DNA from: Diadophis punctatus similis
Taxonomy: Eukaryota > Chordata > Lepidosauria > Squamata > Dipsadidae
Reading direction: 5' to 3'
DNA length: 64,000 bases
NCBI GenBank assembly: GCA_023053685.1
Contig: JALIGW010000002.1
Span: forward strand, 248,597,856-248,661,855
Both the position numbers and the translations under genes were made by a program. Within the stretch, counting starts at the first letter, position 1, and each line of letters starts with the position of its first letter. Below the pieces are notes generated by a model. The model was not told where the DNA came from. It saw only the letters and a program-made list of their open reading frames with translations, and did not search any database. This document shows positions 1-10,217 of this stretch, piece by piece.

Positions 1-120
1 TGGGTGTCATCTGCAAATTTGATGAGTTCCCTTTCAATCTCTTCATCTCAGTCATGTATGAACAAACTGAATATACTAGATGTGGTATTCAAGCTGTTGT
101 CCCAAAGATCCTTTTCAAAA
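1..120 (-). mobile_element. CR1 LINE fragment (ORF2 RT part)
   Basis: Reverse-strand translation resembles the CR1 reverse transcriptase around the FADD box (E-R-E-L-I-K-F-x-D-D-T-Q). Near-identical sequence occurs at 43724-43850, 21300-21430 and 51890-51984, so this is the tail of another duplicated zinc-finger unit entering the window from the left. Truncated and non-coding. Confidence 0.75.
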
Positions 121-243
121 TGCAACTGATGAGGTGCTGGTGGCCTTTTGCCAGCTGGACAGATATATAGCAGGGGGGATTCCAGTGATGTTCATCACTG
201 AGCTGATAGAAATGCAGATGGGGGCGCACATACTGACCTAGTT

Positions 244-345
244 TCATCATAGTGCTGGGTATGGAAAGACCCTTGGTGTTAAGATTAGCTTGGCTACCGA
301 AATGGAACCCCTATTTGAACTGGAGGAGGAGGCTTCTTAAAATCC
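244..345 (+). mobile_element. Ty3/gypsy pol relic, left piece
   Basis: This stretch is a diverged copy of 43969-44070, where the frame reads like the end of a gypsy protease (LVLGLAWLRKWNPY). Here the frame is damaged. Homology to the unit C tail stops at about 345 and resumes at about 5142, so roughly 4.8 kb of other elements interrupts it. Confidence 0.6.
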
Positions 346-351
346 CCTTTT

Positions 352-353
352 GA

Positions 354-396
<43 letters not shown>

Positions 397-573
397 GAAG
401 GAAGGAAGGAAGGAAGGAAGGAAGGAAGGAAGGAAGGAAGGAAGGAAGGAAGGAAGGAAGGGAGACAGAGAGATAAGAAAGAAAAAGAGAGAAAGAAAAG
501 AAAGAAAGAGAAAGTGAAAGAAAGAGGAAGGAAGGGAGAGAAGAGAGAGAGAAAAAGGAAGAAGAGGAAGGAA
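352..573. repeat. GAAA / GGAA microsatellite
   Basis: (GAAA)n to about 395, then (GGAA)n to about 461, then a degenerate purine-only tail. Open frames on the opposite strand (Ser/Phe/Leu-rich) are by-products of the repeat. Confidence 0.97.
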
Positions 574-636
574 GTACCACAAACCCTGCCACTAGACGTG
601 GCTTCAGAAGACACTTTGAAACAGCACAGCAATTTA

Positions 637-684
637 GGGCTGGAAGATATCTTGGAGGTCATCTAGTCCAACCGCAGGAAACCT
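637..684 (-). mobile_element. CR1 3'-end fragment
   Basis: Short match to the CR1 terminal motif seen throughout the window (GGAAGGGACCTTGGAGGTC, then CTAGTCCAACC). Confidence 0.6.
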
Positions 685-784
685 TACATTGTCTGGATTA
701 TTTTGGTGCCTCTAACAGAGAAGAAAATTGCCAGAAAGGAGAAGGAGTTTACTAGGACAAGGCTGCCATGCAGAGGAAGGCAGA

Positions 785-872
785 GATAGTCCTTGACTTA
801 TGACCACAATTGAGCCCAAAATTTTGGTTGCTAAGCAAGAGTGTTGTTAAGTGAGTTTCACCACATTTTACT
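785..872. mobile_element. Miniature element fragment (GTCGTAAGTCGAGG family)
   Basis: Contains the AGTCCTTGACTTATGACCAC end and the interior phrase GTTGTTAAGTGAGTTT. This family recurs in every zinc-finger unit (for example 15405-15562 and 47800-47960). Confidence 0.65.
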
Positions 873-1047
873 CAATCCATGACATTTCCTGGCTCTAACA
901 GTCATGTGCAAGCTAGGGAAGAACATCTGAAGGCATGTGTAATGTTCTAATGTACAGAAGTTATGGTTAAATGTGTGGCAGAAAGTGGACTCTGGGTGTG
1001 TTTTTCCAAATGCAGTAAGTGAGGTTGAATGTGTAGTTTTAGAAGAG

Positions 1048-1049
<2 letters not shown>

Positions 1050-1089
<40 letters not shown>
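1050..1089. repeat. TG dinucleotide microsatellite
   Basis: About 20 uninterrupted TG units, followed by a TA/CA-rich stretch to about 1180. Confidence 0.97.
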
Positions 1090-1092
<3 letters not shown>

Positions 1093-1310
1093 CATACACA
1101 TACAGTATATATAGTAGATAATGTATCTTTTTGTGTGCCTGTGTGTAATATGTATATACACATATGGCATATATACATAGGATTAAATAGTATATTTTGG
1201 ATGTTCAGTAGTAGTAAATAGACAGGGAAATTGTATCTCGTTGAGGCCTTTGAGGCGAGGAGAGGCCAGGCATCCTAATCCTAACCCTTGACGTGAGTGA
1301 CTTCAAGTTG

Positions 1311-1505
1311 GCCATGCCCACCCAGTCACATGACCACCCAGTCACATGACCACCCAGCAACTCCCCAGTCACATGACCACAAAGCCACTCCCACCCAGCC
1401 ACATGACCATGGAGCCACACCTACCATCACATGACCATCAAACCACACCCACAAAATAAGCCCCGCCCACAGAGCAGTAGTAAAAAAAATTGGAACCCAC
1501 CCCTG
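1311..1505. mobile_element. hAT-like miniature element, right part
   Basis: Degenerate tandem phrases (CACATGACCA plus CCCAG or CCACGCCC) lead into the terminal motif GGAACCCACCCCTG. Complete relatives at 28485-28745 and 35221-35505 end with the same kind of motif. I could not find a left terminus here. Confidence 0.5.
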
Positions 1506-1776
1506 ATCTGATTATTCATGTAATAACTGAAGCTAGAATTGTATTTGCACAAAATTGGAAAGCAGGTAAAATCCCTACAAAAGGAGAGATAATCAATAAA
1601 ATACTGGAGTGTGCAGAAACGAACAGATTAACAATGGTAATCAAAGGGAAAGAAGAATCAGAGTATTATGATGTATGGGAGCATTTTTATCATTGGATAG
1701 AAAATGAATATAAATGAAAAGAGATATGGAGTTAAATAAAATGAAAGGGAAAGGTTTTGATAGAGGATACGTTTAA
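1506..1776 (+). mobile_element. L1 LINE 3' end (ORF2 C-terminus)
   Basis: The frame to the TGA at 1715-1717 reads as the very end of L1 ORF2 (IIHVITEARIVFAQNW ... ESEYYDVWEHF). It aligns with the C-terminus of the longer L1 at 59894-61677 (ILHITTAARITYAQYW ... SEYYKTW). A short 3' UTR follows, and a second LINE starts at about 1777. Severely 5'-truncated, so inactive. Confidence 0.85.
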
Positions 1777-3630
1777 TTAAACAAAACGGGCCACATAGCC
1801 AACTATAAAAGCCGATACAAAAACTTATGCAAACAAATAAAGACTGAATGCACAAATTATCATATCAATCAAGAGGAAAACCTCCTGCGCACAAATTCCA
1901 ACCGAGCATTCTACAAGTTCGTAAACAACAAACTCAAAGTGACAAGAACTATCCCATCCCTTAAAGGCCCCAACAATAAAGACTGTAATGATGAATCCGA
2001 CAAAGCCAACCTCTTCAACACATTCTTCGGCTCAGTCTTTATAAACAGCAACAACTCATGTCCTATATTCCCTAGTCGAACCTCAAACAATGACAATGAT
2101 CTAATACAAACCGACTTTACAGAAGACAAGGTTAGAAAGGCTCTACACAACCTAAAACCATCCCTATCCATAGGACCAGATGGACTTTGTGCTTACTTCT
2201 TAAAGAAACTTTCCACCGTCCTATCAGAACCTCTAAGCATTATTTTTGACATATCTCTCAGAACCAGCATCCTACCCAACCTATGGTCACTTGCCACGGT
2301 TATCCCTGTCTTCAAAAAGGGAGACCCTAACCTAGTTGAAAATTATAGACCAATCTCCTTATGTTGCACCACCTGCAGAGTCATGGAATCAATCATCAAC
2401 CAATCCATTACCCTCCACTTAGAGACAAACAACCTACTCTCTCACAAACAATTTGGTTTCAGAAAAATGTTATCCTGCAACCTACAACTTCTACATTGTA
2501 AAAACATATGGACTACAAAACTTGACCAGGGCAAAGCAATAGACACAATCTACATAGACTTTTGTAAAGCCTTTGACTCCGTAGTACACGACAAACTACT
2601 CCTAAAACTAAAATCTTATGGCATCTCTGGCCCCCTACATAAATGGATAACTGCATTCCTGTCAAACAGACAACAAGTGGTTAAAATAGGATCATCTCTA
2701 TCAAACCCTGTACCTGTTAACAGCGGTGTTCCCCAAGGAAGCGTTTTAGGACCTACTCTCTTCATTTTTTACATAAATGACATTTGTGATATTATACAAA
2801 GCAACTGCGTCCTCTTCGCAGATGACGTAAAACTATTCAACACCACAGACAATACTACAACCCTTCAAAAAGACCTTGACTATATTTCTGAATGGTCAAA
2901 CAAGTGGCAACTACCAATCTCTATCAACAAATGCTCAGTTTTACACATTGGCAAAAATAATCAAAACACCAAATACAAACTTAATGATCATGACCTTGAT
3001 GATGATCCTCACTCAGTAAAGGACCTCGGAGTACTCATCTCAAACGATCTAAGTGCCAGAGCCCACTGCAACTACATAGCAAAGAAGGCATTAAGAGTGG
3101 TTAACCTAATCTTGCGCAGCTTCTTCTCTGGTAACATTGTACTCTTAACCAGAGCATACAAAACATTTGCTAGACTGATCCTTGAATACAGCTCATCAGT
3201 CTGGAACCCACACTACATATCAGACATTAACACAATTGAGAATGTCCAGCGATACTTCACAAGAAGAGTATTACATTCCTCTGTTCACAACAGAATTCCT
3301 TATGAAATCAGACTTGAAATTTTGGGACTTCAAAATTTAGAACTCCGCCGCCTTCGATCTGACCTAAGTGTAGCTCACAAAATTATCCGCCTCAATGTCC
3401 TACTCGTTAACGACTATTTCAGCTTCAACCGCAATAATACATGAGCTCATAATAGATACAAACTTAATGTAAACCGCTCCAGACTTGATTGCAAAAAATT
3501 CAACTTCAACAACAGAGTTGTCAACGCCTGGAACACTTTACCTGACTCAGTAGTTTCTTCCCCAAACCCCAAAAACTTCAACCTCTTATTATCTACCATT
3601 GACCTCACCCCATTCCTAAGAGGTCAGTAA
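1777..3630 (+). pseudogene. Reverse transcriptase (LINE ORF2, one in-frame stop)
   Basis: The frame is open from 1777 to a TGA at 3442-3444, then continues in the same frame to a TAA at 3628-3630. Visible motifs in order are a pre-RT segment (NSNRAFYKFVNNKL), finger and palm motifs (IGPDGL; VIPVFKKGDP; NYRPISL; QFGFR), the first catalytic Asp region (IYIDFCKAFDSVVH), the SGVPQGSVLGPTLF motif, the active site FADDVKLF near 2815-2835, and a thumb region with WNTLP. The TGA is probably a decayed CGA, because the downstream frame still reads as normal LINE C-terminus (RYKLNV ... VVNAWNTLPDSVV). The endonuclease is missing, so the copy could not move by itself even without the stop. No host function is implied. 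Confidence 0.85.
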
Positions 3631-3800
3631 GGGGATTGCATAAGCGCACAATCGTGCCTACCGTTCCTGTCCTAATGTACCCATATACTCATACCTCTTT
3701 TACTCTTATTCATGCTTGTAATATTACATATATATTCAATCATGTTTTACTGTTTGTACTTTGCTTATAATCATATATGCTTGACAAACAAATACAAATA
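1777..3800 (+). mobile_element. 5'-truncated CR1/Jockey-group LINE
   Basis: A LINE lacking its endonuclease region. It runs from a truncated 5' end through reverse transcriptase to a 3' UTR ending in an ACAAATACAAATACAAATTG-like tail. A second piece of the same family lies at 25993-26301. The exact clade (CR1, L3 or a relative) cannot be settled without alignment. Confidence 0.85.
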
Positions 3801-3952
3801 CAAATTGAATTGTAAAAGTAGAGTTGTTTATATATGCAAGTCAGTAAAAAAATGTTGATTTAAAATGATGTACCCAGATGACACAATGTGATTGATGATG
3901 TATTGTTTGTTGAAAAAAAATAAAAACTTTTTATTTAAAAAAAATAGCAAAT

Positions 3953-4560
3953 GGGATAGAGTTTGTCCCCATCCCCGGGAAGCTCCCTCGACCATTAGCT
4001 TGGCTGAGTGGGTGGACAACATGCAGCGGGTGTGGGAAGAGGTGAGAGTAGCATTGAGAAAGGCAGCAGAGACCCAAAAGTTCCAGGCCGACAAGAAGCA
4101 GCGTCTCCAACCCCACTTCCAGGTTGGAGAGAAGGTGTACCTCTCCACCAAATACCTACGCCTAAAGATGCCCTGTCAGAAACTAGCCCTGATATTCCTG
4201 GGACCCTTCCTCATAGTCTGAGTAATCAACCCAGTCACAGTGGAGCTGAAGCTCCCACATCTACTGGGAAAAATACATCCGGTCTTCCACAGCAGCCTGT
4301 TGAGGCCTGTGAAGACCTCAGATGTACAAGGTCCACCGTGGCCTAAGCCCGGACCTATTCATGTGAGGGGGGAGGTCTATTACAAGGTCGATCAAATAAT
4401 GGAATCCTGCATACACAGGGGATCCTGCAATATCTCATGCGGTGGATGGGATATCCCTTGTTGGAGGCATCCTGGGTGAGGGGCCAGGATGTATGGGCCA
4501 CACGGTTGGTTAAACAGTTCTACCAGGAGAATCCTCAAAAGTCAGGCAGGGATACGAATG
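3953..4560 (+). pseudogene. Ty3/gypsy integrase C-terminus with chromodomain, decayed
   Basis: Three frames must be combined to read the end of a gypsy pol. First comes an integrase tail (SLAEWVDNMQRVWEEV; QKFQADKKQR; FQVGEKVYLSTKYLRL; FLGPFLIV), then a stop at 4219-4221. Next come VINPVTVELKLP and HPVFHSSLLRPVK. After a further frame change there is a chromodomain-like stretch (VDQIMES, then LQYLMRWMGYPLLEASWV) and VKQFYQENPQK. This order, integrase then GPY/F-like module then chromodomain, is typical of chromoviruses. It is a relic, and probably the same family as the fragments at 5150-5740 and 43969-44475. Confidence 0.8.
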
Positions 4561-5141
4561 TGGACTCTGCTTGGTGGTCTTTGTTTGCCTTCCAGATACC
4601 ATCTCCGTGGTAGAGGGGAGCCGCCTGTCAAACACCGAAACGGTGTGTGTCCAGTGGGCCATCTCGGGGGGCCCTAGGGTGGGAAGGAAATGAGAAGTTC
4701 TGCCAGTGGGGAGGGTTAGCACATGGATTGAATGGGACTTATGCAGAGGCCAAATAAAGCACTGATCATCTGATGGCTGCAGAGGAAAGCGCTGATCAGC
4801 TGAGACGCCAAAGGCCACACGGATCAGCTGGAGGGAAAGCGCCGATGAGCTGGAGCCCTGGAGCACAAGTCAATCAGCTTAAGAGCTACCGGAAAACAGG
4901 CATGATGGTGAGGAGACAACACAAGCATGCCCGAAGCTTCTCGGCCGTTTTTGGCGTCCGGAAGCTGCCGGGGAGGGGAAGGGCATACAGAGGTGTTAAA
5001 ACCAGCTGTGAAGCGGCAGTGGCTAGCGCTGACTTTGATCATAGTTAATTTGTGCTGACTTTTCAAGCTTGCAGTAAATGCATCTCACACCAAGAACTAT
5101 GTCGCTTGCTGTTTTCTGGTTCTGGAGGCTCGGATCATGAC
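4561..5141 (+). other. Gypsy 3' untranslated / LTR-like segment
   Basis: No frame survives. It follows directly after the chromodomain relic, contains an AATAAA at about 4753-4758, and ends at about 5141, where homology to unit C resumes. A 3' LTR is plausible, but I cannot mark its ends because no partner LTR is present. Confidence 0.35.
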
Positions 5142-5740
5142 AACCGAGACAGGAGGTGGGGGCTGTAATGCGACAACGAAAGAAGGCCGACGCTCAAATT
5201 CTATAGGAATATTGTGACTTGTTTAGCAAGAAGGGCTCAGATGAGCTCCCACCCCACTGGCCAACTGACTGCTCCATAGTACTCCTGCTAGGTGCTAAAC
5301 TGCCTAATTCCAAATTTTATTCAATGACTGAGGGTGAAGGTTTGTTCTCCGAGCTTGTGGGTTGGTTTCTGAACGTTTTGTTGCCAGGCTAGGTAACATC
5401 TTCAGCAGAGTTTAGGAGATCTATTCAATGATTCCTAGGGAATTGGAGAAATTTGATAGACATTTTTTAAAAAAAAGGTTCATCTAATTGGCTCGATCCA
5501 GGGTGGCTGCGCCAGTCCTGTTCCGGGGGTGGGGGGCAAAAAGGATGGGTAGACTATAGAGGGCTAAATGGTATGTGTGTTCAAAATCTTTACCTGCTGC
5601 CCCTAACAAAGGACATGCTAGCACACCTGGAGAAAGGGAAGATTTTTATCAAACTGGACTATAAGAAGCACATTATCGAGTCAGAATTAAAGAAAGCGAT
5701 GATTGGAAAACAGCATTTAATTGCCCTTTGGGATGCTTTC
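5142..5740 (+). mobile_element. Ty3/gypsy RT relic, host site of the copia element
   Basis: The part from 5142 to about 5480 parallels 44106-44475. There the frame shows the protease/RT linker (EYWDLQDVFSE) and the KFYSMTEGE-like start of RT. From about 5578 the frame reads LPLTKDMLAHLEKGKIF-KLD, standard gypsy RT, and breaks off at a GCF codon run where the copia LTR begins. After the copia element the codons resume as QSRVP at 10699, the normal continuation of a gypsy GCFQ-R motif. Confidence 0.75.
5736..5740. repeat. 5-bp target site duplication, left
   Basis: CTTTC directly precedes the copia 5' LTR and is repeated directly after the 3' LTR at 10694-10698. Confidence 0.93.
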
Positions 5741-6216
5741 TGTTAGGTCTCTGACCATAACTGATTGGATAGATAATATATGTCTAGTTTTTAACAGCTA
5801 TAAGTCTGTTTAGCTTAGGTGTTGCAGACTGCCACAAGAGGGAGCTAGAGTTCACAGCTTATTTCTATGGGAGTCCCTCTCTGTTTGTCTTTGGTCTCTG
5901 CTACTCAGAGTGTGTGTTCTCTGCTACTCATTAGAGCAAGGCCTAGAGTATGTATGCTCTGCATTTCTCTCTGTGTTGTAGTTATGTATTATAGCTGAAA
6001 TGTATTTGTACTGGATAATACTTGGATTGTCATTATGACTATTAAGTGTATGACTTTGGACTGTTTATAGGAAAATGCTATTTCTTAAAGTAAACGTTTA
6101 ATTCAAGTTAGTGTATCTGTGTGTGGCTGAGTACTTATTCACAACTGATCTCAATCTAAACGTTTCTGTATGCACAACCTTGGTAACACAAGGAATACTC
6201 TGCTAATACATTAACA
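5741..6216 (+). repeat. Copia 5' LTR
   Basis: 476 bp, starting TGTTAGG and ending TTAACA, so the TG...CA termini are present. It appears identical to 10218-10693. Confidence 0.95.
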
Positions 6217-6232
6217 CTGGTTATGGGCCCAG
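6217..6232 (+). promoter_or_regulatory. Primer-binding site, initiator tRNA-Met anticodon arm
   Basis: Immediately inside the 5' LTR, GGTTATGGGCCCAG (6219-6232) is complementary to CTGGGCCCATAACC, the anticodon stem-loop of vertebrate initiator tRNA-Met as I know it. Priming from an internal tRNA site rather than the 3' CCA end is the known Ty1/copia 'half-tRNA' habit. Confidence 0.8.
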
Positions 6233-6308
6233 AGAGATATTGAGAGTTAGTGTGAATATTCAGTTTCATACTCAGACAGCTAACTTGTGGTTTACTGTTA
6301 AATTAACA

Positions 6309-9300
6309 ATGGCACAAGAACAGTCAACTAGCTTATCCCTGATAACCAGGTTAGATGGAACTAACTATGTTTCCTGGTCTATGAAGTGCAGCTTACTTTT
6401 GCGTAAAGAAGGATTATGGACTGTGGTTAATAATCCACCTGATATAACAGCTTGGGATCCAACAAATGATGAAGATAAGAAGAAAATAGCTGCCTTTAAC
6501 CGGGATAATGAAAAGGCTCTTAGTATTATTGGACTGACACTGAGTGATCGGCAACTGGTCCATATTCATGGTGAAGATTCTGCTGCCAAGTGTTGGAGTA
6601 CCTTAAAGAGACTTTATGTTCGAGATAGTGTTGGTGCGCACATACACCTTACACGTAAACTGTTCAGAGCACGTTTGTTAAAAGGTGGTGACATGTTAGC
6701 TCATTTGGAGTTTATGAAGAGAACATTACAAGAGCTACATGAAAAAGAACTGATTTTCTCAGAGTTGCATCAAGTTTATATTATTCTTTCTTCTTTGGAT
6801 GACTCTTATGATGATTATGTGTCTTCACTGGAAGTTTTAACCAGAGATGAACTGACATTGACTGGCATAATAGGAAGACTGTTAGAAGAGTCTAGAAGAA
6901 GGCAAGATAGAAAACAACTGAGAGAGAAACAACCACAGGAAGAACCACAGAGAGAGAAACAACCACAATCTTCAACTGCCTATATTGTTAGGAAATGTTA
7001 TTCTTGTGGGGCTAAGGGTCATATAGCCAGATTCTGTAAAATGGGTAAAAAGCAGAATGCTAGTAATATGCAGAGAGCTTATAATGATGTTAGTGTAGCT
7101 ATATCAAGTACAAATAAAAATGTAAGCCATGATATTTGGATAATAGACAGTGGAGCATCTCAGTGTATAACTAAAAGTAAAGAGAGATTTGTTAATATGA
7201 CTAAAAGTAACCAACATGTATCATTAGCAAATGGCTGGAAATTGAGAGTATCTGGAGAAGGTAATGCATATTGTTCATGTATTAATGAAAGTTTACCAAT
7301 GTTATATGTACCTAACCTTATATATAACTTACTATCTGTGAGAGAATTGGTAAAAGCAGGGTTTGTGGTAACTTTTCAGGGAGATAAATGTTTAATTGAA
7401 AAACAAGGTAAAAGAGTTACTGCAAGATTGCATGATGGCTTATATATTATCCATGATAGTCCATTAAATAAGGCCAATTCAGTTTATGAAAATAGAAAGC
7501 CTCATGATGAATGTATTCATTTGCTCCATAGACGTATGGGACATTTAAATTTCAAAGTTTTAAAGAAAACTGTTGAGTTATCTAATGGTATAAAATTAAA
7601 ACCTTGTGCAAGATATTTAAATTGTAATGCTTGCAATCAGGAAAAGAGCAAGGTAATTCCTGCAAACAGGTTAAATGGATTTAAAACCAAGGAACCATTA
7701 GAGGTTGTATTTGCTGATCTCATTGGCCCTAAGAAACCCAGTTTAGGTGGAGCCTGTTATATATTGAGCATAGTTGATCATTTTTCTAGATATGGTTTCT
7801 GTTATCTGATGAAAACAAAAACAGAAACATATCAGCATTTTGTAAACTGGTTAAGGTTTGTTGAACGAAAAATGAAAAAGAAACTGGTTAGTTTAGTAAC
7901 AGATAATGGTACTGAGTTTACCAATAAGAGATTTGAAGATATGCTAAAGAGAGCTGGTATTGAACATAAGCGTTCTGCTCCTTTTCGGCCACAACATAAT
8001 GCGTATATTGAACGTAGAGGTCAGACATTACAGGCTATGTCTAGAACCATGATTTCAGATTCTGGTTTACCAGAGAGGCTCTGGGGTGAAGCTATAATGT
8101 GTGCTAACCATGTTTTGAACAATGTAGTGAATGCAACAACTGGTGAATTGCCATTTACCCGTTGGTATGGTAGGAAACCAAATCTTAGTTATTTGCATAC
8201 ATTTGGTGCACCAGCATGGGTGCATATTCCCACACAAGTAAGACGAAAGGGACAACACAGAGCACGGAAATTATGTTTTGTAGGGTATGAATCTAATCAT
8301 AGATCATTTAGATTCTGGGAGCCAGGTACTACTAGAGTATATTGTAGTGCAAGTGCTAAATTCCTTGAGCATGTTGGATGGAGTAAACTGGAACAGGAAT
8401 ACAAGGAACAAGATAGTATCGTTGTTGAGGATCCATTGTTTCCTGATGATTCTGATAAGAATAGTACTGATGATAGGATAGTGAAAGAATCCTCAATAGA
8501 GGAATCATCTATGGGTGATGTAGAAGATACCTCGATAGGGGAGGAAAAGGAAGAGGAAATTCCAACAACTTGTACTAAATTGCCTAGGAGGTCAACTAGG
8601 GAGAGACGTCCACCTGATAGATATCAGGCAAGTATTGTATGCCAGATTAATGTGGAACCGTCTAATTATAATGAACTTAAGCTGTATCCAACAAAGGAAC
8701 AGGTAGCTTGGCAGGAAGCTATGAATAAGGAATTAAAATCTTTAAAGGATCTTGAGGTATATGAAGATGTACAGTTACCACCAGGTGAGCGTGCAATAGG
8801 TTGCAGATGGGTGTATAAATTAAAGACTGGTGTGGATGGCACTGTTACCCATAAAGCAAGATTAGTTGCTCAGGGATTTGCTCAATCAGATAAGGATTAT
8901 GATGAGGTATTTGCACCTAGTCTGAGAGCAAATACATTGAGAGGAGCATTAGTTTGGGCAGCTAAAAATAAATGCATAATTAATCATGTAGATGTCGAAA
9001 CTGCATATCTACATGCACCTTTACAACATACCATTTATATGAGAAAGCCATTAAGTTTAAAAGATGATGGAAAAAATAATTATTGGAAATTAAAGAAAAG
9101 TCTTTATGGTTTAAAGCAATCAGGTTATGAATGGAATAAATGCATTGTAAAAGAATTAGTTTCCATGGATTTTAAAGCTGGTATAGCTGATCCTTGTTTA
9201 TTTAGGAGAGAGAAAGATGGTTTGATTTCTCTGTTGCTATTATTTACAGATGATATAGCGATTATAACAAAGACTGAACAAGAAGCAAATGATATTGTTT

Positions 9301-10184
9301 CTGAATTACAAAGAAAGTTCAAGATTAGAAATTTAGGAGAAATTAAACATTATTTGGGTCTTGATATAATGAAGACAAATAGAGGATTCAAAATTTCGCA
9401 AGCTAAGAAGATTAGCCAATTGTTAAAAAGATATAACCTGGAGAATTGTAAAACTGCTAAGACACCAATGGATCAGGGATTTACAAATAGTGATACTAAA
9501 TGTCCTGTGTTTGATAAGGAGATATATCAGTCTCTAATTGGTAGTCTCTCATATTTGAGTAATTGGTCTAGGCCAGATATATCTTACAGCGTAAATCAAC
9601 TGGCTAGATATAATGCTGAACCAAATGAAAGGCATTGGCAAGCAGCTAAACGAATACTTAGATATCTAAAGCACACAATACATTATTCTTTATATTTAGA
9701 ACCGAGAAATGAATTAGTGTTATCTGCATATGCTGATGCAAGTTTTGCTACTGATGCAATGACTCGCAAATCAACATCAGGTATAGTGGTAATGTTGGGT
9801 AATGCTTTAATAGGGTGGAAATCTATTAGGCAACAACATATTAGTTTATCCACTATGGAAGCAGAATTCTCGAGTTTATCATTAATGTGTACAGAATTGG
9901 TATATTATAAACAATTGTTAAAGGATATAGGAATTACTGTACAGGAGCCATTTATTGTGTATGAAGACAATCAATCTGCCATTAGTATGGCTAATAGTTT
10001 AGCTGTGAAAACAAGGTCGAAACATACTGATTTGAGATATCTGAATGTTAGACAATGTGTTCAAAATAAAATGGTTAAGTTGGAATACTGCATGACTGAA
10101 CAGAATATTGCAGATCATTTTACTAAAGCGCAAGGTGCAATTAAACACAAAGAGTGTTGTGAAAACTATGGTTTAAAGATGTAA
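6309..10184 (+). CDS. Copia Gag-Pol polyprotein, intact
   Basis: One 1291-residue frame from the first ATG (6309) after the primer site to TAA at 10182-10184; the open frame upstream of 6309 has no ATG. Gag resembles the UBN2/DUF4219 type (LDGTNYVSWSMKCSLLL near residue 17). Next come a zinc knuckle CX2CX4HX4C (C230-C243) and an aspartic protease (D280-S-G). The integrase has an HHCC zinc site (H407, H412, C439, C442) and catalytic D470, D532 and E568, giving exact DD35E spacing. The reverse transcriptase has D895 (VDVETAYL) and active site F979-T-D-D982. RNase H has D1143, E1184 and D1220, and SKHTD near the end. All expected catalytic residues are present. The unusual point is FTDD where copia elements usually have YVDD. 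Gag and Pol share one frame, so any Gag excess would have to come from something other than frameshifting. Confidence 0.95.
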   Translation: MAQEQSTSLSLITRLDGTNYVSWSMKCSLLLRKEGLWTVVNNPPDITAWDPTNDEDKKKIAAFNRDNEKALSIIGLTLSDRQLVHIHGEDSAAKCWSTLKRLYVRDSVGAHIHLTRKLFRARLLKGGDMLAHLEFMKRTLQELHEKELIFSELHQVYIILSSLDDSYDDYVSSLEVLTRDELTLTGIIGRLLEESRRRQDRKQLREKQPQEEPQREKQPQSSTAYIVRKCYSCGAKGHIARFCKMGKKQNASNMQRAYNDVSVAISSTNKNVSHDIWIIDSGASQCITKSKERFVNMTKSNQHVSLANGWKLRVSGEGNAYCSCINESLPMLYVPNLIYNLLSVRELVKAGFVVTFQGDKCLIEKQGKRVTARLHDGLYIIHDSPLNKANSVYENRKPHDECIHLLHRRMGHLNFKVLKKTVELSNGIKLKPCARYLNCNACNQEKSKVIPANRLNGFKTKEPLEVVFADLIGPKKPSLGGACYILSIVDHFSRYGFCYLMKTKTETYQHFVNWLRFVERKMKKKLVSLVTDNGTEFTNKRFEDMLKRAGIEHKRSAPFRPQHNAYIERRGQTLQAMSRTMISDSGLPERLWGEAIMCANHVLNNVVNATTGELPFTRWYGRKPNLSYLHTFGAPAWVHIPTQVRRKGQHRARKLCFVGYESNHRSFRFWEPGTTRVYCSASAKFLEHVGWSKLEQEYKEQDSIVVEDPLFPDDSDKNSTDDRIVKESSIEESSMGDVEDTSIGEEKEEEIPTTCTKLPRRSTRERRPPDRYQASIVCQINVEPSNYNELKLYPTKEQVAWQEAMNKELKSLKDLEVYEDVQLPPGERAIGCRWVYKLKTGVDGTVTHKARLVAQGFAQSDKDYDEVFAPSLRANTLRGALVWAAKNKCIINHVDVETAYLHAPLQHTIYMRKPLSLKDDGKNNYWKLKKSLYGLKQSGYEWNKCIVKELVSMDFKAGIADPCLFRREKDGLISLLLLFTDDIAIITKTEQEANDIVSELQRKFKIRNLGEIKHYLGLDIMKTNRGFKISQAKKISQLLKRYNLENCKTAKTPMDQGFTNSDTKCPVFDKEIYQSLIGSLSYLSNWSRPDISYSVNQLARYNAEPNERHWQAAKRILRYLKHTIHYSLYLEPRNELVLSAYADASFATDAMTRKSTSGIVVMLGNALIGWKSIRQQHISLSTMEAEFSSLSLMCTELVYYKQLLKDIGITVQEPFIVYEDNQSAISMANSLAVKTRSKHTDLRYLNVRQCVQNKMVKLEYCMTEQNIADHFTKAQGAIKHKECCENYGLKM

Positions 10185-10206
10185 GGTATTATATATTGAT
10201 CTACCC

Positions 10207-10217
10207 AAAGGGGAGAA
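10207..10217 (+). promoter_or_regulatory. Copia polypurine tract
   Basis: AAAGGGGAGAA abuts the 3' LTR start. It is the expected plus-strand primer position. Confidence 0.85.

Noticed and set aside
294..662. Ser/Phe/Leu-rich frames on the minus strand (also at 28429-28992)
   Set aside because: Direct translation of GAAA/GGAA microsatellites.
858..1221. Frames of about 100 codons through the TG repeat
   Set aside because: Val/Cys and His/Thr runs are translations of the dinucleotide repeat.
6240..6308. Copia frame starting upstream at 6240
   Set aside because: That codon is TTG; the first ATG in frame is 6309, and 6240 is only eight bases past the primer-binding site.
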